Shown: positions 7,741-16,744, counted from the stretch's first letter. The stretch is 39,333 nt of DNA from Pseudomonadota bacterium (GCA_023442945.1 JAEZWW010000078.1:1-39333); one strand, 5' to 3'. The notes: generated from the sequence alone by a model not told the origin. Translations and numbers: made by a program.

Positions 7741-8505
7741 ATGAAGATCCAAGGACAAGCGGCGTTGGTCACCGGCGGTGGCTCGGGCCTGGGTGAGGCG
7801 ACGGCGCGCGAACTGGCGCGGCTGGGCGCCAAGGTGGCTGTGCTGGACCTGAACGGGGACAACGCGCAGCGCGTGGCGGGCGAAATCGGTGGCGTGGCCA
7901 TCCAAACCGACGTCAGCAGCCCGGACAGCATGCAGGCCGCCATCGACCAGGCCGCGGCCGCGCACGGGCCGGCGCGCATCCTGATGCAGATCGCCGGCAT
8001 CGGCACGGCGAAGCGGGTGATCGGCAAGGACGGCAGCGCCGCGCCGCTGGACGACTTCGCCAAGGTGATCAACGTCAACCTGATCGGCACTTACAACGCC
8101 GCGCGCCTGTTCGCCGCCGCCTGCGCCAAGCTGGACCCGATGGAAGACGGTGAGCGCGGCGCCATGGTCTTCACCGCCAGCGTCGCCGCCTTCGACGGCC
8201 AGGTCGGCCAGCAGGCGTATTCGGCCAGCAAGGGCGGCGTGGTCGGCATGACGCTGCCCATGGCGCGCGACCTGGCGCAACACGGCATCCGCGTGTGCAC
8301 CATCGCGCCCGGCCTGTTCGCCACCCCGCTGATGCGCACCCTGCCCGAGCCGGTGCAGCAGTCGCTGGCCGCGTCCATCCCCTTCCCTTCGCGCCTGGGC
8401 AAGCCCGAGGAATTTGCCGAGCTGGCCTGCCACATCGTGACCAATGGGCATTTGAATGGCGAGGTGATTCGCCTGGATGGCGCGCTTCGCATGAGTCCGA
8501 GATGA
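7741..8505 (+). CDS. Short-chain 3-hydroxyacyl-CoA dehydrogenase (HSD17B10-like SDR)
   Basis: A 254-residue classical SDR. The NAD-binding motif is TGGGSGLG (residues 11-18), NAG-type residues are replaced by IAGIG (84-88), and the catalytic set is S147, Y160 and K164 (YSASK at 160-164). An insert near 130-140 (AKLDPMEDGERG) and the motif PGLFATPL are typical of type-2 3-hydroxyacyl-CoA dehydrogenases, which oxidise 3-hydroxyacyl-CoA with NAD+. Here it fits the step between the hydratase and the thiolase, forming an aryl-3-ketopropionyl-CoA. AGGAGA lies 4 bases before the ATG. An upstream in-frame start is rejected because it would begin inside repeat A3. Confidence 0.88.
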   Translation: MKIQGQAALVTGGGSGLGEATARELARLGAKVAVLDLNGDNAQRVAGEIGGVAIQTDVSSPDSMQAAIDQAAAAHGPARILMQIAGIGTAKRVIGKDGSAAPLDDFAKVINVNLIGTYNAARLFAAACAKLDPMEDGERGAMVFTASVAAFDGQVGQQAYSASKGGVVGMTLPMARDLAQHGIRVCTIAPGLFATPLMRTLPEPVQQSLAASIPFPSRLGKPEEFAELACHIVTNGHLNGEVIRLDGALRMSPR

Positions 8506-8612
8506 ACACCCCCCTGAGCGGCTGCGCCGCTTCCCCCCGCTCTCTGCGCGCTGCGCGCTTCGGGCAGGGGGACAACGCCAGTTGCCGGCGCAGGTCCGGC
8601 AACGGCGTTTGC
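8506..8612 (+). repeat. Family B stop-codon-adjacent structured repeat, copy B3
   Basis: It begins directly after the SDR stop. CCCCCTG (8510-8516) pairs with CAGGGGG (8565-8571), enclosing a further GCGCGC-type hairpin. Hairpin 2 (8574-8609) is AACGCC, a bulged A, GTTGCCGG, loop CGCAGGT, CCGGCAAC and GGCGTT. The bases from 8613 to the next start contain no further feature that I recognise. Confidence 0.8.
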
Positions 8613-8736
8613 TGGTGTCGCCTGCTCCGCGGCGGCTTGTCACGCCGCAACGCGTCGGCGAGCCGCGCTCGAAGTGCACGCCTCTCCACACAAACCCTGA
8701 CCGCGCAGCACCTGCTGGCGCGTTGAAAGCCCAAGG

Positions 8737-9150
8737 ATGAGCAAGACCACCGTTTACGACGTGAAAGTGATGTTCGGCGACTGCGACCCGGCCGGCATCG
8801 TGTTCTTTCCCAACTTCAGCAAGTGGATGGACGCGTCGTCGCTGCACTTTTTCATCGAATGCGGCATCCCGCCCTGGCGCGAGCTGCGCAAGACCACCGG
8901 GATCATCGGCACGCCGCTGCTGGAAATCCACACCAAGTTCATGCGCCCGGCGACCTACGGCGACACCCTGCATGTGCACACCAGCGTCGAGACCTGGAAC
9001 GCCAAGACCTTCGTGCAAAAGCACCAGGTATTCAAGGGCGAAGAACTGCTGTGCGAGGGGCGCGAAACGCGCGCCTTCTGCGTCCACCCCGAAGGCGGCC
9101 GCCTGCAGGCCATCGCCGTGCCCGACTTCATCAAGGAGAAGTGCGCCTGA
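8737..9150 (+). CDS. 4-hydroxybenzoyl-CoA thioesterase-family hotdog protein
   Basis: A 137-residue hotdog thioesterase. Residues 13-26 (FGDCDPAGIVFFPN) hold the catalytic aspartate D17, in the same context and position as in the Pseudomonas CBS-3 type of 4-hydroxybenzoyl-CoA thioesterase. The following CGIPPWRELRKTTGIIGTP block also resembles that enzyme closely from memory. It should hydrolyse an aroyl-CoA such as 4-hydroxybenzoyl-CoA or vanilloyl-CoA to the free acid and CoA. That is the expected last step of a beta-oxidative hydroxycinnamate route and explains its place after the thiolase and SDR genes. The start has only a weak upstream GAAAG. A generic YbgC-like acyl-CoA thioesterase is the alternative. 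Confidence 0.85.
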   Translation: MSKTTVYDVKVMFGDCDPAGIVFFPNFSKWMDASSLHFFIECGIPPWRELRKTTGIIGTPLLEIHTKFMRPATYGDTLHVHTSVETWNAKTFVQKHQVFKGEELLCEGRETRAFCVHPEGGRLQAIAVPDFIKEKCA

Positions 9151-9229
9151 GCGCGCTGTTGCCATCTGCGTCGATTTCCGCATCGCTATCCCCGTTTTCC
9201 CACCCACCCGCAACCCAGGAGACACCCCG

Positions 9230-10369
9230 ATGACCCGTTTCAAACTCAAGGCCTTGGTGGCCGCCGCTGCGCTGAGCGTCAGCGGTCTGGCGCTGGCCGA
9301 CATCACGATTGGCGTGATCGCGCCGCTCACCGGGCCCGCGTCGGGCCTGGGCATTCCCGCCGGCAACCAGGCCAAGCTGTGGCCGAAAACCATCGCGGGC
9401 GAGAAGATCAACTTGGTGGTGATGGACGATGCGTCCGACCCCACGCAGGGCGTCACGCACGCCAAGCGCTTTGTCACCAACGACAAGGTCGACATCCTCA
9501 TGGGCTCGGTCGCCACGCCGGTGGCCGCGGCCATCGCCCAGGTGGCCGAAGAGTCGCAGACGCCTCAGCTGTCGTGGTCGCCCGTCGCGCTGCCGGCCGG
9601 CAAGGACAAGTGGACCTTTCGCATGCCGCAGTCCAACGCGGTGATGGGCCACGCCATCATCGAGCACATGAAGAAGCAGGGCGTCAAGACCATTGGCTTC
9701 CTGGGCTACAGCGATGCCTACGGCGAAACCTGGCTCAACGACTTCAAGCCGCAGGCTGAAAAGGCCGGCATGAAGCTGGTTGCGGTGGAGCGTTTCGCCC
9801 GTGCCGACACCAGTGTGACCGGCCAGGCGTTGAAGCTGGTGTCGGCCAACCCGGACGCGATGCTGGTGGTGGCCTCGGGCTCGGGCGCGGCGATGCCGCA
9901 AATGGCGCTGGCCGAGCGCGGCTACAAAGGCAAGATTTACCAGACGCACGCCGCCGCCACGCGCGATTTGATGCGCGTGGGCGGCAAGCAGGTCGAAGGC
10001 GGCTACGTTGTGTCCGGCCCCGCCGTGCTGGCCGAGCAGTTGCCCGATTCGCACCCGGCCAAGGCCGAAGCGATCAAGTTCGTGCAGCAGTACGAAAAGG
10101 CCTACGGCCCCGGCTCGCGCAACCAGTTCGCCGGCCACGCCTACGACTCGATCATCGTGATGGAAAAAGCGGTGCCGATCGCCATGAAAAAGGCCAAGCC
10201 GGGCACGCCGGAATTCCGCGCGGCCCTGCGCGACGCGTTTGAGCAGATCGGCAAGACCACGCTGTCGCATGGCGTGCTGAACTGGACGCCGCAGGACCAC
10301 TGGGGCTACACCAACGACACCGGCGTGATGATGAAAGTCAGCGGCGGCGAGTTCAAGGTCGAAAAGTAA
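9230..10369 (+). CDS. ABC-type branched-chain/aromatic substrate-binding protein
   Basis: A 379-residue periplasmic binding protein of the LivJ type. The N-terminus has a signal peptide (residues 1-23, ending GLALA) and the mature protein opens with DITIGVIAPLTGPASGLG, the family's first strand and ligand loop. Bug or TctC motifs are absent, so it belongs to a different class from the protein at 2192-3157. No LivHMGF membrane or ATPase genes are in the window, so it must borrow a transporter. Its place inside the hydroxycinnamate operon suggests that it binds phenylpropanoids, as the CouP-type proteins of Rhodopseudomonas do. AGGAGA lies 7 bases before the ATG at 9230; longer in-frame starts would run into the thioesterase gene. 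Confidence 0.85.
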   Translation: MTRFKLKALVAAAALSVSGLALADITIGVIAPLTGPASGLGIPAGNQAKLWPKTIAGEKINLVVMDDASDPTQGVTHAKRFVTNDKVDILMGSVATPVAAAIAQVAEESQTPQLSWSPVALPAGKDKWTFRMPQSNAVMGHAIIEHMKKQGVKTIGFLGYSDAYGETWLNDFKPQAEKAGMKLVAVERFARADTSVTGQALKLVSANPDAMLVVASGSGAAMPQMALAERGYKGKIYQTHAAATRDLMRVGGKQVEGGYVVSGPAVLAEQLPDSHPAKAEAIKFVQQYEKAYGPGSRNQFAGHAYDSIIVMEKAVPIAMKKAKPGTPEFRAALRDAFEQIGKTTLSHGVLNWTPQDHWGYTNDTGVMMKVSGGEFKVEK

Positions 10370-10376
10370 GCACCAC

Positions 10377-10443
10377 GGCCGCCCTGCGGGTTGCCCTGGC
10401 GGCCCGCCCTGCCCCGGCCCGCTGCGCGCGGGCCGGCGTGTTT
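10377..10443 (+). terminator. Two hairpins after the binding-protein gene (weak terminator or 3' stabiliser)
   Basis: GGCCGCC/GGCGGCC (10377-10404) is followed by a strong stem CCGGCCCGC-TGCGC-GCGGGCCGG (10414-10436) and then GTGTTTG. The T-run is poor, so it may only partly terminate or may protect the transcript of the highly needed binding protein. Confidence 0.45.
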
Positions 10444-10453
10444 GGGTGGGGCG

Positions 10454-10518
10454 ATTTCAAGAAAAATCGGGCTCCAGCCCTAGATGAATCTGCGCAGGCA
10501 GCTATACTAAAAATAGCA
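10454..10518 (+). repeat. Family A dispersed repeat, copy A4
   Basis: AAATCGGGC-TCCA-GCCCTAG is followed by AATCTGCGCAGGCAGCTAT and an ATAGC closing half. It ends 2 bases before the acyl-CoA dehydrogenase start. It contains TATACT (10503-10508), which could act as a -10 hexamer. Confidence 0.85.
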
Positions 10519-10520
10519 TT

Positions 10521-12227
10521 ATGAGCGACTACCTCGTCCCCGTCGAAGACCTCGAAGCCGTCCTGTTCGACGTGCTGCAGGCGCCCGCGCAGCTGGCCGC
10601 GCTGCCCGCGCACGCCGACACCGACGAAGCGCTGATGCGCCAGATGCTGGCCGAGATGGGCAAGTTCGTCAGCGGCCAGATCGCGCCGCTGAACCGTGTC
10701 GGTGACGAAGTCGGCGCGCGCTGGCAAGACGGCGCCGTCACTATGGCGCCCGGCTTTCGCGACGCCTACCAGGCCTTCTGGCAAGGCGGCTGGGCGGCTG
10801 TGTCGGCCGCGCCCGAAGACGGCGGCCAGGGCCTGCCCGCGGTGTTGGACGCCGCGTTGTACGAAAGCCTGTCCGCCGCCAACCACGGCTGGACCATGGC
10901 GCCCGGGCTGCTGCACGGCGCCTACGAGTGCCTGAAGCACCACGGCAGCGACGCGCTGAAGGCCGAGTACCTGGAAAAGATCGCCACCGGCGAATGGCTG
11001 GCCACCATGTGCCTGACCGAACCGCACGCCGGCAGCGACCTGGGCTTGGCGTCGACGCGCGCCGTGGCCCAGCCAGACGGCAGCTACCTGATCAGCGGCA
11101 CCAAGATCTTCATCAGTGGCGGCGAACACGACCTGACGGACAACATCGTCCACCTGGTGTTGGCGCGCGAGCCCGGCGCCCCGGCCGGCCCCAAGGGCTT
11201 GTCGCTGTTCCTGGTGCCCAAGTTCTACGCGGACGGCAGCCGCTCGGCCGTGACCTGCGAACGCATCGAGGAAAAAATGGGCCTGCACGGCAGCCCGACC
11301 TGCGTGATGCGCTTTGACGACGCGCGCGGCTGGCTGGTTGGCCAACCCGGCAAGGGCCTGAACGCCATGTTCGTGATGATGAACGCCGCGCGCCTGCATG
11401 TCGCGCTGCAAGGCGTGGGCCTGCTGTCCGCCGCTTGGCAAAAGGCCGATGCCTACGCGCACGAGCGCAAGCAGATGCGCGCGCCCGGCGCGAAAGAAAC
11501 CAGCTTGCTTATCCAGCACCCTGCCATGCAGCGCACCTTGGCGACGCAGCGCGCCTGGCTGGACGCCGGTCGCGTGCTGGCCTACCAGACCGCGATCGAG
11601 CTGGACATCGCCAAACACCACCCCGACGCCGATCGCCGCGCGGCGGCAGAGCGCTGGTGCGCGCTGGCCACGCCGATGCTCAAAGCCGCGTGCACGCACC
11701 AGGCCTTTCACGGCGGCAGCGACTGCCTGCAGGTCTTTGGCGGTCACGGCTATGTCAGCGAATGGGGGATCGAGCAGCATGTGCGCGACGCGCGCGTGGC
11801 CATGATTTACGAGGGCACGAACGAGATCCAGGCCATCGACCTGCTGGTGCGCAAGGTGTTGGCCGATGGCGGCACGGCCCTGGCCGCGCTGCTGGACCGG
11901 GTGCGCGCCGAGGCGGGCGATAGACCGCTGGGGCGCGAAGCCGTGCGCTGCGCCGACGCGCTGCAGGCGCTGACCGGCCGCGTCGTCGCCGCCGGCGCGC
12001 AGGACGCGGCGCTGCCCTACTGGGTGGCCGACGACTACCTGCGCGCGGCCAGCATGGCGTTGCTGGCCTGGGCCGGCGCCCGCATCGAAGCCAGCCCAGC
12101 GGCCGAGCGGCAAGGCGCCCTCGCCGCACTGGACGCGCTCTTGCACTGGGTGCTGCCCGAATTCGACATGCGCTGCGCCATCATCGACCGGCGTCTGGCT
12201 GCGGTGGACGCGGGCGCAACGGTCTGA
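10521..12227 (+). CDS. Large acyl-CoA dehydrogenase
   Basis: A 568-residue FAD enzyme of the large acyl-CoA dehydrogenase class (DmdC-like length, with a C-terminal extension beyond the usual 380 residues). The FAD/substrate motif is CLTEPHAGSDLG (about residues 162-173), and the catalytic glutamate lies in AMIYEGTNEIQA (about 428-439). It removes two hydrogens from an acyl-CoA, passing electrons to ETF. In this operon the natural role would be converting aryl-propionyl-CoA (from dihydroferulate or phloretate) into the cinnamoyl-CoA that the crotonase uses. No clear ribosome binding site precedes the ATG, which lies 2 bases after repeat A4. The stop is 2 bases before marR, so the two are translationally linked. 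Confidence 0.88.
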   Translation: MSDYLVPVEDLEAVLFDVLQAPAQLAALPAHADTDEALMRQMLAEMGKFVSGQIAPLNRVGDEVGARWQDGAVTMAPGFRDAYQAFWQGGWAAVSAAPEDGGQGLPAVLDAALYESLSAANHGWTMAPGLLHGAYECLKHHGSDALKAEYLEKIATGEWLATMCLTEPHAGSDLGLASTRAVAQPDGSYLISGTKIFISGGEHDLTDNIVHLVLAREPGAPAGPKGLSLFLVPKFYADGSRSAVTCERIEEKMGLHGSPTCVMRFDDARGWLVGQPGKGLNAMFVMMNAARLHVALQGVGLLSAAWQKADAYAHERKQMRAPGAKETSLLIQHPAMQRTLATQRAWLDAGRVLAYQTAIELDIAKHHPDADRRAAAERWCALATPMLKAACTHQAFHGGSDCLQVFGGHGYVSEWGIEQHVRDARVAMIYEGTNEIQAIDLLVRKVLADGGTALAALLDRVRAEAGDRPLGREAVRCADALQALTGRVVAAGAQDAALPYWVADDYLRAASMALLAWAGARIEASPAAERQGALAALDALLHWVLPEFDMRCAIIDRRLAAVDAGATV

Positions 12228-12229
12228 AC

Positions 12230-12754
12230 ATGGCAAAGCATCGCAGCCATTCTCCCGGCGATACGGCCGCAAGCCAGGACGGCGCCGAAGACGCCACACC
12301 CTTCGACCCCAATGCCTCGGTGGACCAGGTCGACACGCGCTACCTGGAAACCCTGGTCGGCTACAACGCTCGCCGCGCTGCCCTGACGGTGATCGGCCTG
12401 TTCGTGCCGCGCATGGCCGAATACGGGCTGCGCCCGGTGGACTTTTCCATCCTGTCCGTGATCCGCCACAACCCCGGCATCACGTCCAAGCAGCTGTGCA
12501 GCGCGCTCAACCTGCTGCCGCCCAACCTGGTCGGCAAGATCGCCACGCTGGACCAACGCGGCCTGCTGCTGCGCCACCCGCACCCGAGCGACGGGCGCGC
12601 GCTGGGCCTGCAACTGACGGCAGCGGGGCACGCGCTGATGGTCGAAGCCGAGCGCACCGCCTTCGCGCTGGAAGACGAAGCGGCCGGCGCTTTGAGCCCC
12701 GCCGAGCGCCGTACGCTGCTCCGATTGTTGCAAAAAGTATACAGCCCGGACTGA
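12230..12754 (+). CDS. MarR-family transcriptional regulator
   Basis: A 174-residue protein with a winged helix-turn-helix (about residues 84-125: GITSKQLCSALNLLPPNLVG is the helix-turn-helix, and RHPHPSDGRALGLQLT is the wing with its usual D-x-R). About 35 residues precede the domain and are polar and probably disordered. MarR repressors of this kind (CouR and FerC are examples) respond to hydroxycinnamoyl-CoA esters. It lies 2 bases after the acyl-CoA dehydrogenase gene as the last gene of the operon. The perfect AT-rich inverted repeat at 3308-3326 in the operon promoter is its likely target, which would give autoregulated induction by the CoA ester. Confidence 0.87.
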   Translation: MAKHRSHSPGDTAASQDGAEDATPFDPNASVDQVDTRYLETLVGYNARRAALTVIGLFVPRMAEYGLRPVDFSILSVIRHNPGITSKQLCSALNLLPPNLVGKIATLDQRGLLLRHPHPSDGRALGLQLTAAGHALMVEAERTAFALEDEAAGALSPAERRTLLRLLQKVYSPD

Positions 12755-12843
12755 GCGGAACCCCCTCGCAAAGTCCGGTTTTTGTAGCGCTCAACCCACG
12801 ATGGGCCGGCATAAGGAGCTATGAAACTGCTAGCGTGCTACAG

Positions 12844-12871
12844 ATTTGCGATATAGTCGTTCCACGCAAAT
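12844..12871. promoter_or_regulatory. Candidate operator of the HxlR-type regulator
   Basis: A perfect 7-bp inverted repeat, ATTTGCG-N14-CGCAAAT, has half-sites 21 bases apart centre to centre, two helical turns. It ends 24 bases before the regulator's start. The spacer contains ATATAG, which may overlap a -10. Autoregulation is inferred. Confidence 0.5.
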
Positions 12872-12895
12872 GCGCCACCTGAGGAGAAGCCCGAG

Positions 12896-13204
12896 ATGAG
12901 TTCCAAAGAAAACGCCGCGACAGGCCAGTTGCTGGCACTGCTGGAAGCGCGCTACGCGATCCGCGTGCTGTGGGCCCTGCGCGACGGCCATCCCCAGACC
13001 TTCCGCCTGCTGCAAGACAGCGTGGGCGGCATCACCCCCAACACCCTCAACACCCGCCTGAAAGAGCTGCGCGCGGCCAACCTGGTCACCCACGGCACGG
13101 ACGGCTACAGCCTGACGCCCAGCGGCGCCGACCTGATCAAGCGCCTGTCCGACCTGCAGGCCTTCGCCACCAAGTGGGTCGCGGCGCAAGCCAAGAAGAA
13201 GTAA
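12896..13204 (+). CDS. HxlR-type winged-helix transcriptional regulator
   Basis: A 102-residue single-domain regulator. Residues 17-33 (LEARYAIRVLWALRDGH) and 44-63 (GGITPNTLNTRLKELRAANL) form the helix-turn-helix region, and YSLTPSGADLIKRL (about 73-86) is the wing and following helix typical of HxlR proteins. The N-terminal cysteine used by thiol- or aldehyde-sensing HxlR members is absent; there is no cysteine at all, so a redox-sensing role is unlikely. GAGGAG lies about 9 bases before the ATG. A terminator follows, so it is a single-gene unit. Its targets are unknown; the neighbouring FKBP gene is separated from it by that terminator. Confidence 0.8.
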   Translation: MSSKENAATGQLLALLEARYAIRVLWALRDGHPQTFRLLQDSVGGITPNTLNTRLKELRAANLVTHGTDGYSLTPSGADLIKRLSDLQAFATKWVAAQAKKK

Positions 13205-13273
13205 GCCTTTCACGGTCAGCCGTTGCTGGCGCGCACAGCCGCCAGCCAGCCGGGCCACTCCAGGCGCATGAAG

Positions 13274-13297
13274 AAAGCGGCATCGGGCCGCTTTTTT
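13274..13297 (+). terminator. Rho-independent terminator of the HxlR-type gene
   Basis: Stem AAAGCGGC/GCCGCTTT with a 5-base loop, followed by a T-run. Repeat A5 starts 3 bases later. Confidence 0.85.
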
Positions 13298-13300
13298 AGG

Positions 13301-13365
13301 CTTCAAACCAGGCTCTTGCGCTACAACCATCTGCGCAGACAGCTCTTCATTTAATAGCAAATAGC
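13301..13365 (+). repeat. Family A dispersed repeat, copy A5
   Basis: A diverged copy: TACAACCATCTGCGCAGACAGCT with an AT-rich end TTTAATAGCAAATAGC. It runs to the base before the FKBP start codon, so the leader of that gene is repeat-derived. Confidence 0.75.
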
Positions 13366-13710
13366 ATGACCAGCCAACTCCAGATCACCGACACCGTCGT
13401 CGGCTCCGGCGCCGAAGCCAAACCCGGCCAGGACGTCACCGTGCACTACACCGGCTGGCTCTACAACGACGGCCAGCAAGGCGCCAAGTTCGACTCCAGC
13501 CTGGACCGCGGCCAGCCGTTCTCCTTCCCGCTCGGCGCCGGCCATGTGATCAAGGGCTGGGACCAGGGCTTTGCCGGCATGAAGGTGGGCGGCAAGCGCA
13601 CCCTGATCATCCCGCCGGAGATGGGCTACGGCGCGCGCGGTGCCGGCGGTGTCATTCCGCCCAACGCCACGCTGAAGTTCGACGTCGAACTGCTCGGCGT
13701 CAACGGCTGA
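13366..13710 (+). CDS. FKBP-type peptidyl-prolyl cis-trans isomerase
   Basis: A 114-residue single FKBP domain that catalyses proline isomerisation in folding proteins. Conserved elements are VTVHYTGWL (residues 24-32), KFDSSLDRGQPFSFPLG (about 43-59), VIKGWDQGFAGMKVGGKR (about 63-80) with the pocket tryptophan, and the closing block PEMGYGARGAGGVIPPNATL (about 86-105), all on the small FkpB/FKBP12-like pattern. There is no signal peptide, so it is cytoplasmic. The start has no Shine-Dalgarno match because repeat A5 abuts it, which may mean weak or leader-dependent translation. It stands just upstream of the heat-shock genes but has its own 3' hairpin. Confidence 0.93.
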   Translation: MTSQLQITDTVVGSGAEAKPGQDVTVHYTGWLYNDGQQGAKFDSSLDRGQPFSFPLGAGHVIKGWDQGFAGMKVGGKRTLIIPPEMGYGARGAGGVIPPNATLKFDVELLGVNG

Positions 13711-13762
13711 CCGCTGATCCGATCGGAGGCTCTGCGCCTCTCGCCGCCTTCGCCGCTGCAAC

Positions 13763-13787
13763 AACGCCGCCCGCGTGGCGGCGTTTC
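13763..13787 (+). terminator. Terminator-like hairpin after the FKBP gene
   Basis: Stem AACGCCGCC/GGCGGCGTT (9 bp) with loop CGCGT. Only three T's follow, so termination may be incomplete. The 130 bases between here and the heat-shock promoter hold no gene. Confidence 0.6.
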
Positions 13788-13915
13788 CATTGGTGGTTGC
13801 GCGGCTTTGCGCCAGCCAGTGTCTTGCTCAGGTCAATTTGCTGATTTATTGTGCAAAACACGGTCTTCAGAGGTCAAAAAACGCGTTTTCTCAGCGTTTT
13901 TCTGCCATTGCCGGG

Positions 13916-13943
13916 CTTGAAACCTGGGCGCTGGCGCCCACAT
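13916..13943 (+). promoter_or_regulatory. Sigma-32 (heat-shock) promoter of grpE
   Basis: CTTGAAA (13916-13922), 14 bases, then CCCACAT (13937-13943): close to the RpoH consensus CTTGAA-N13-15-CCCCATNT. Predicted transcription starts about 40 bases before the grpE ATG. Confidence 0.75.
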
Positions 13944-13990
13944 GACGGCTAGAGAGTCCTCCCAAGAGACCAACCGCAGCACACAGAACA

Positions 13991-14572
13991 ATGTCAGACA
14001 AACCTTATCCCTTTTCCCCTGGCGCCCCGGGTGCCGATTTCGATCCGCCGATGAGCCCCGAAGAGCTGGAGGCCGCGGCCGCCGCGAACGAGGCCGACGC
14101 GTCGGCGGCACTGAGCAACGCACAGGCCGAACTGGCCCAGCTGAAGGCCCAAACCGCCGAGCTGACCGACCAGGCTCTGCGCGCTCAGGCCGACGCCCAG
14201 AATGCCCGCCGCCGCGCCGACGAAGAAATCGCCAAGTCGCGCAAGTTCGCCCTGGAGGGCTTTGCCGAAAGCCTGCTGCCGGTGCTGGACAGCCTGGAAG
14301 CGGCCTTGAATGTGGAGAATGCCACCGCCGAGCAGCTGCGCGAAGGCTCTGAAGCCACGCTGCGCCAGCTGATCAGCGCGCTGGAGCGCAACAAGGTGGT
14401 CGAAGTCAACCCCGCCCCCGGTGCCCGGTTCGACCCCGCCACACAGCAGGCCATCAGCATGGTCCCCTCCGCTCAGGAGCCCAACACCATCGTGTCGGTG
14501 CTGCAAAAGGGCTACACCATCGCCGACCGCGTGCTGCGCCCGGCCCTGGTCACGGTGGCGGCTCCGCAGTAA
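13991..14572 (+). CDS. grpE: GrpE, nucleotide-exchange factor for DnaK
   Basis: A 193-residue GrpE that releases ADP from DnaK. The N-terminal 60 residues are acidic and Ala-rich, leading into a long coiled-coil helix (about 35-80) and the recognisable ALEGFAESLLPVLDSLEAAL helix region. The C-terminal beta domain ends with TIVSVLQKGYTIADRVLRPALVTVA, the hallmark GrpE ending with G-Y-x-x-x-x-R-x-L-R-P-A. Length is normal. It lies directly behind the sigma-32 promoter and 116 bases ahead of dnaK on the same strand. The start codon has a poor Shine-Dalgarno sequence. Identity is certain from sequence and context. Confidence 0.97.
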   Translation: MSDKPYPFSPGAPGADFDPPMSPEELEAAAAANEADASAALSNAQAELAQLKAQTAELTDQALRAQADAQNARRRADEEIAKSRKFALEGFAESLLPVLDSLEAALNVENATAEQLREGSEATLRQLISALERNKVVEVNPAPGARFDPATQQAISMVPSAQEPNTIVSVLQKGYTIADRVLRPALVTVAAPQ

Positions 14573-14688
14573 ACCACAGCCCGAAAAACACCCCTCCCAC
14601 GAAATCGCTGCCTGGCCGCTTGAAAAACCCCACCGCCAGCCGCAGCTTTCCATCCATTCAGCATTAAGAAGCCTCTCGGAGAAGAAAC

Positions 14689-16623
<1,935 letters not shown>

Positions 16624-16677
16624 CCCACGGCCCAGGTCCGTTTCGGGATGGCGCCGCGCACACGGCACCTCCCACAC

Positions 16678-16720
16678 GCCGCGCAGGCTGTTCCCACAGG
16701 GAATCGACTGCGCGGCTTTT
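16678..16720 (+). terminator. Long hairpin with T-run between dnaK and dnaJ (partial terminator)
   Basis: Outer stem GCCGCGCAG/CTGCGCGGC (9 bp perfect) and inner stem TTCCC-ACA-GGGAA (5 bp), separated by GCTG and TCGA, are followed by TTTT. It lies 54 bases after the dnaK stop and 25 before dnaJ. It probably lowers dnaJ transcription relative to dnaK or marks a processing site. Confidence 0.7.
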
Positions 16721-16744
16721 ACTTGAGAAAAGTCGCATACCCCT

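Noticed and set aside
12815..12842. A possible further family A copy (GAGCTATGAAACTGCTAGC-GTGCTACAG).
   Set aside because: The GCGCAGAT core and the GGGC/GCCC end are missing; similarity is limited to short pieces.
14619..14657. A CTTGAAA in the grpE-dnaK gap that looks like a second sigma-32 promoter.
   Set aside because: No CCCCAT-like -10 lies 13-15 bases downstream; the nearest candidate is over 20 bases away.
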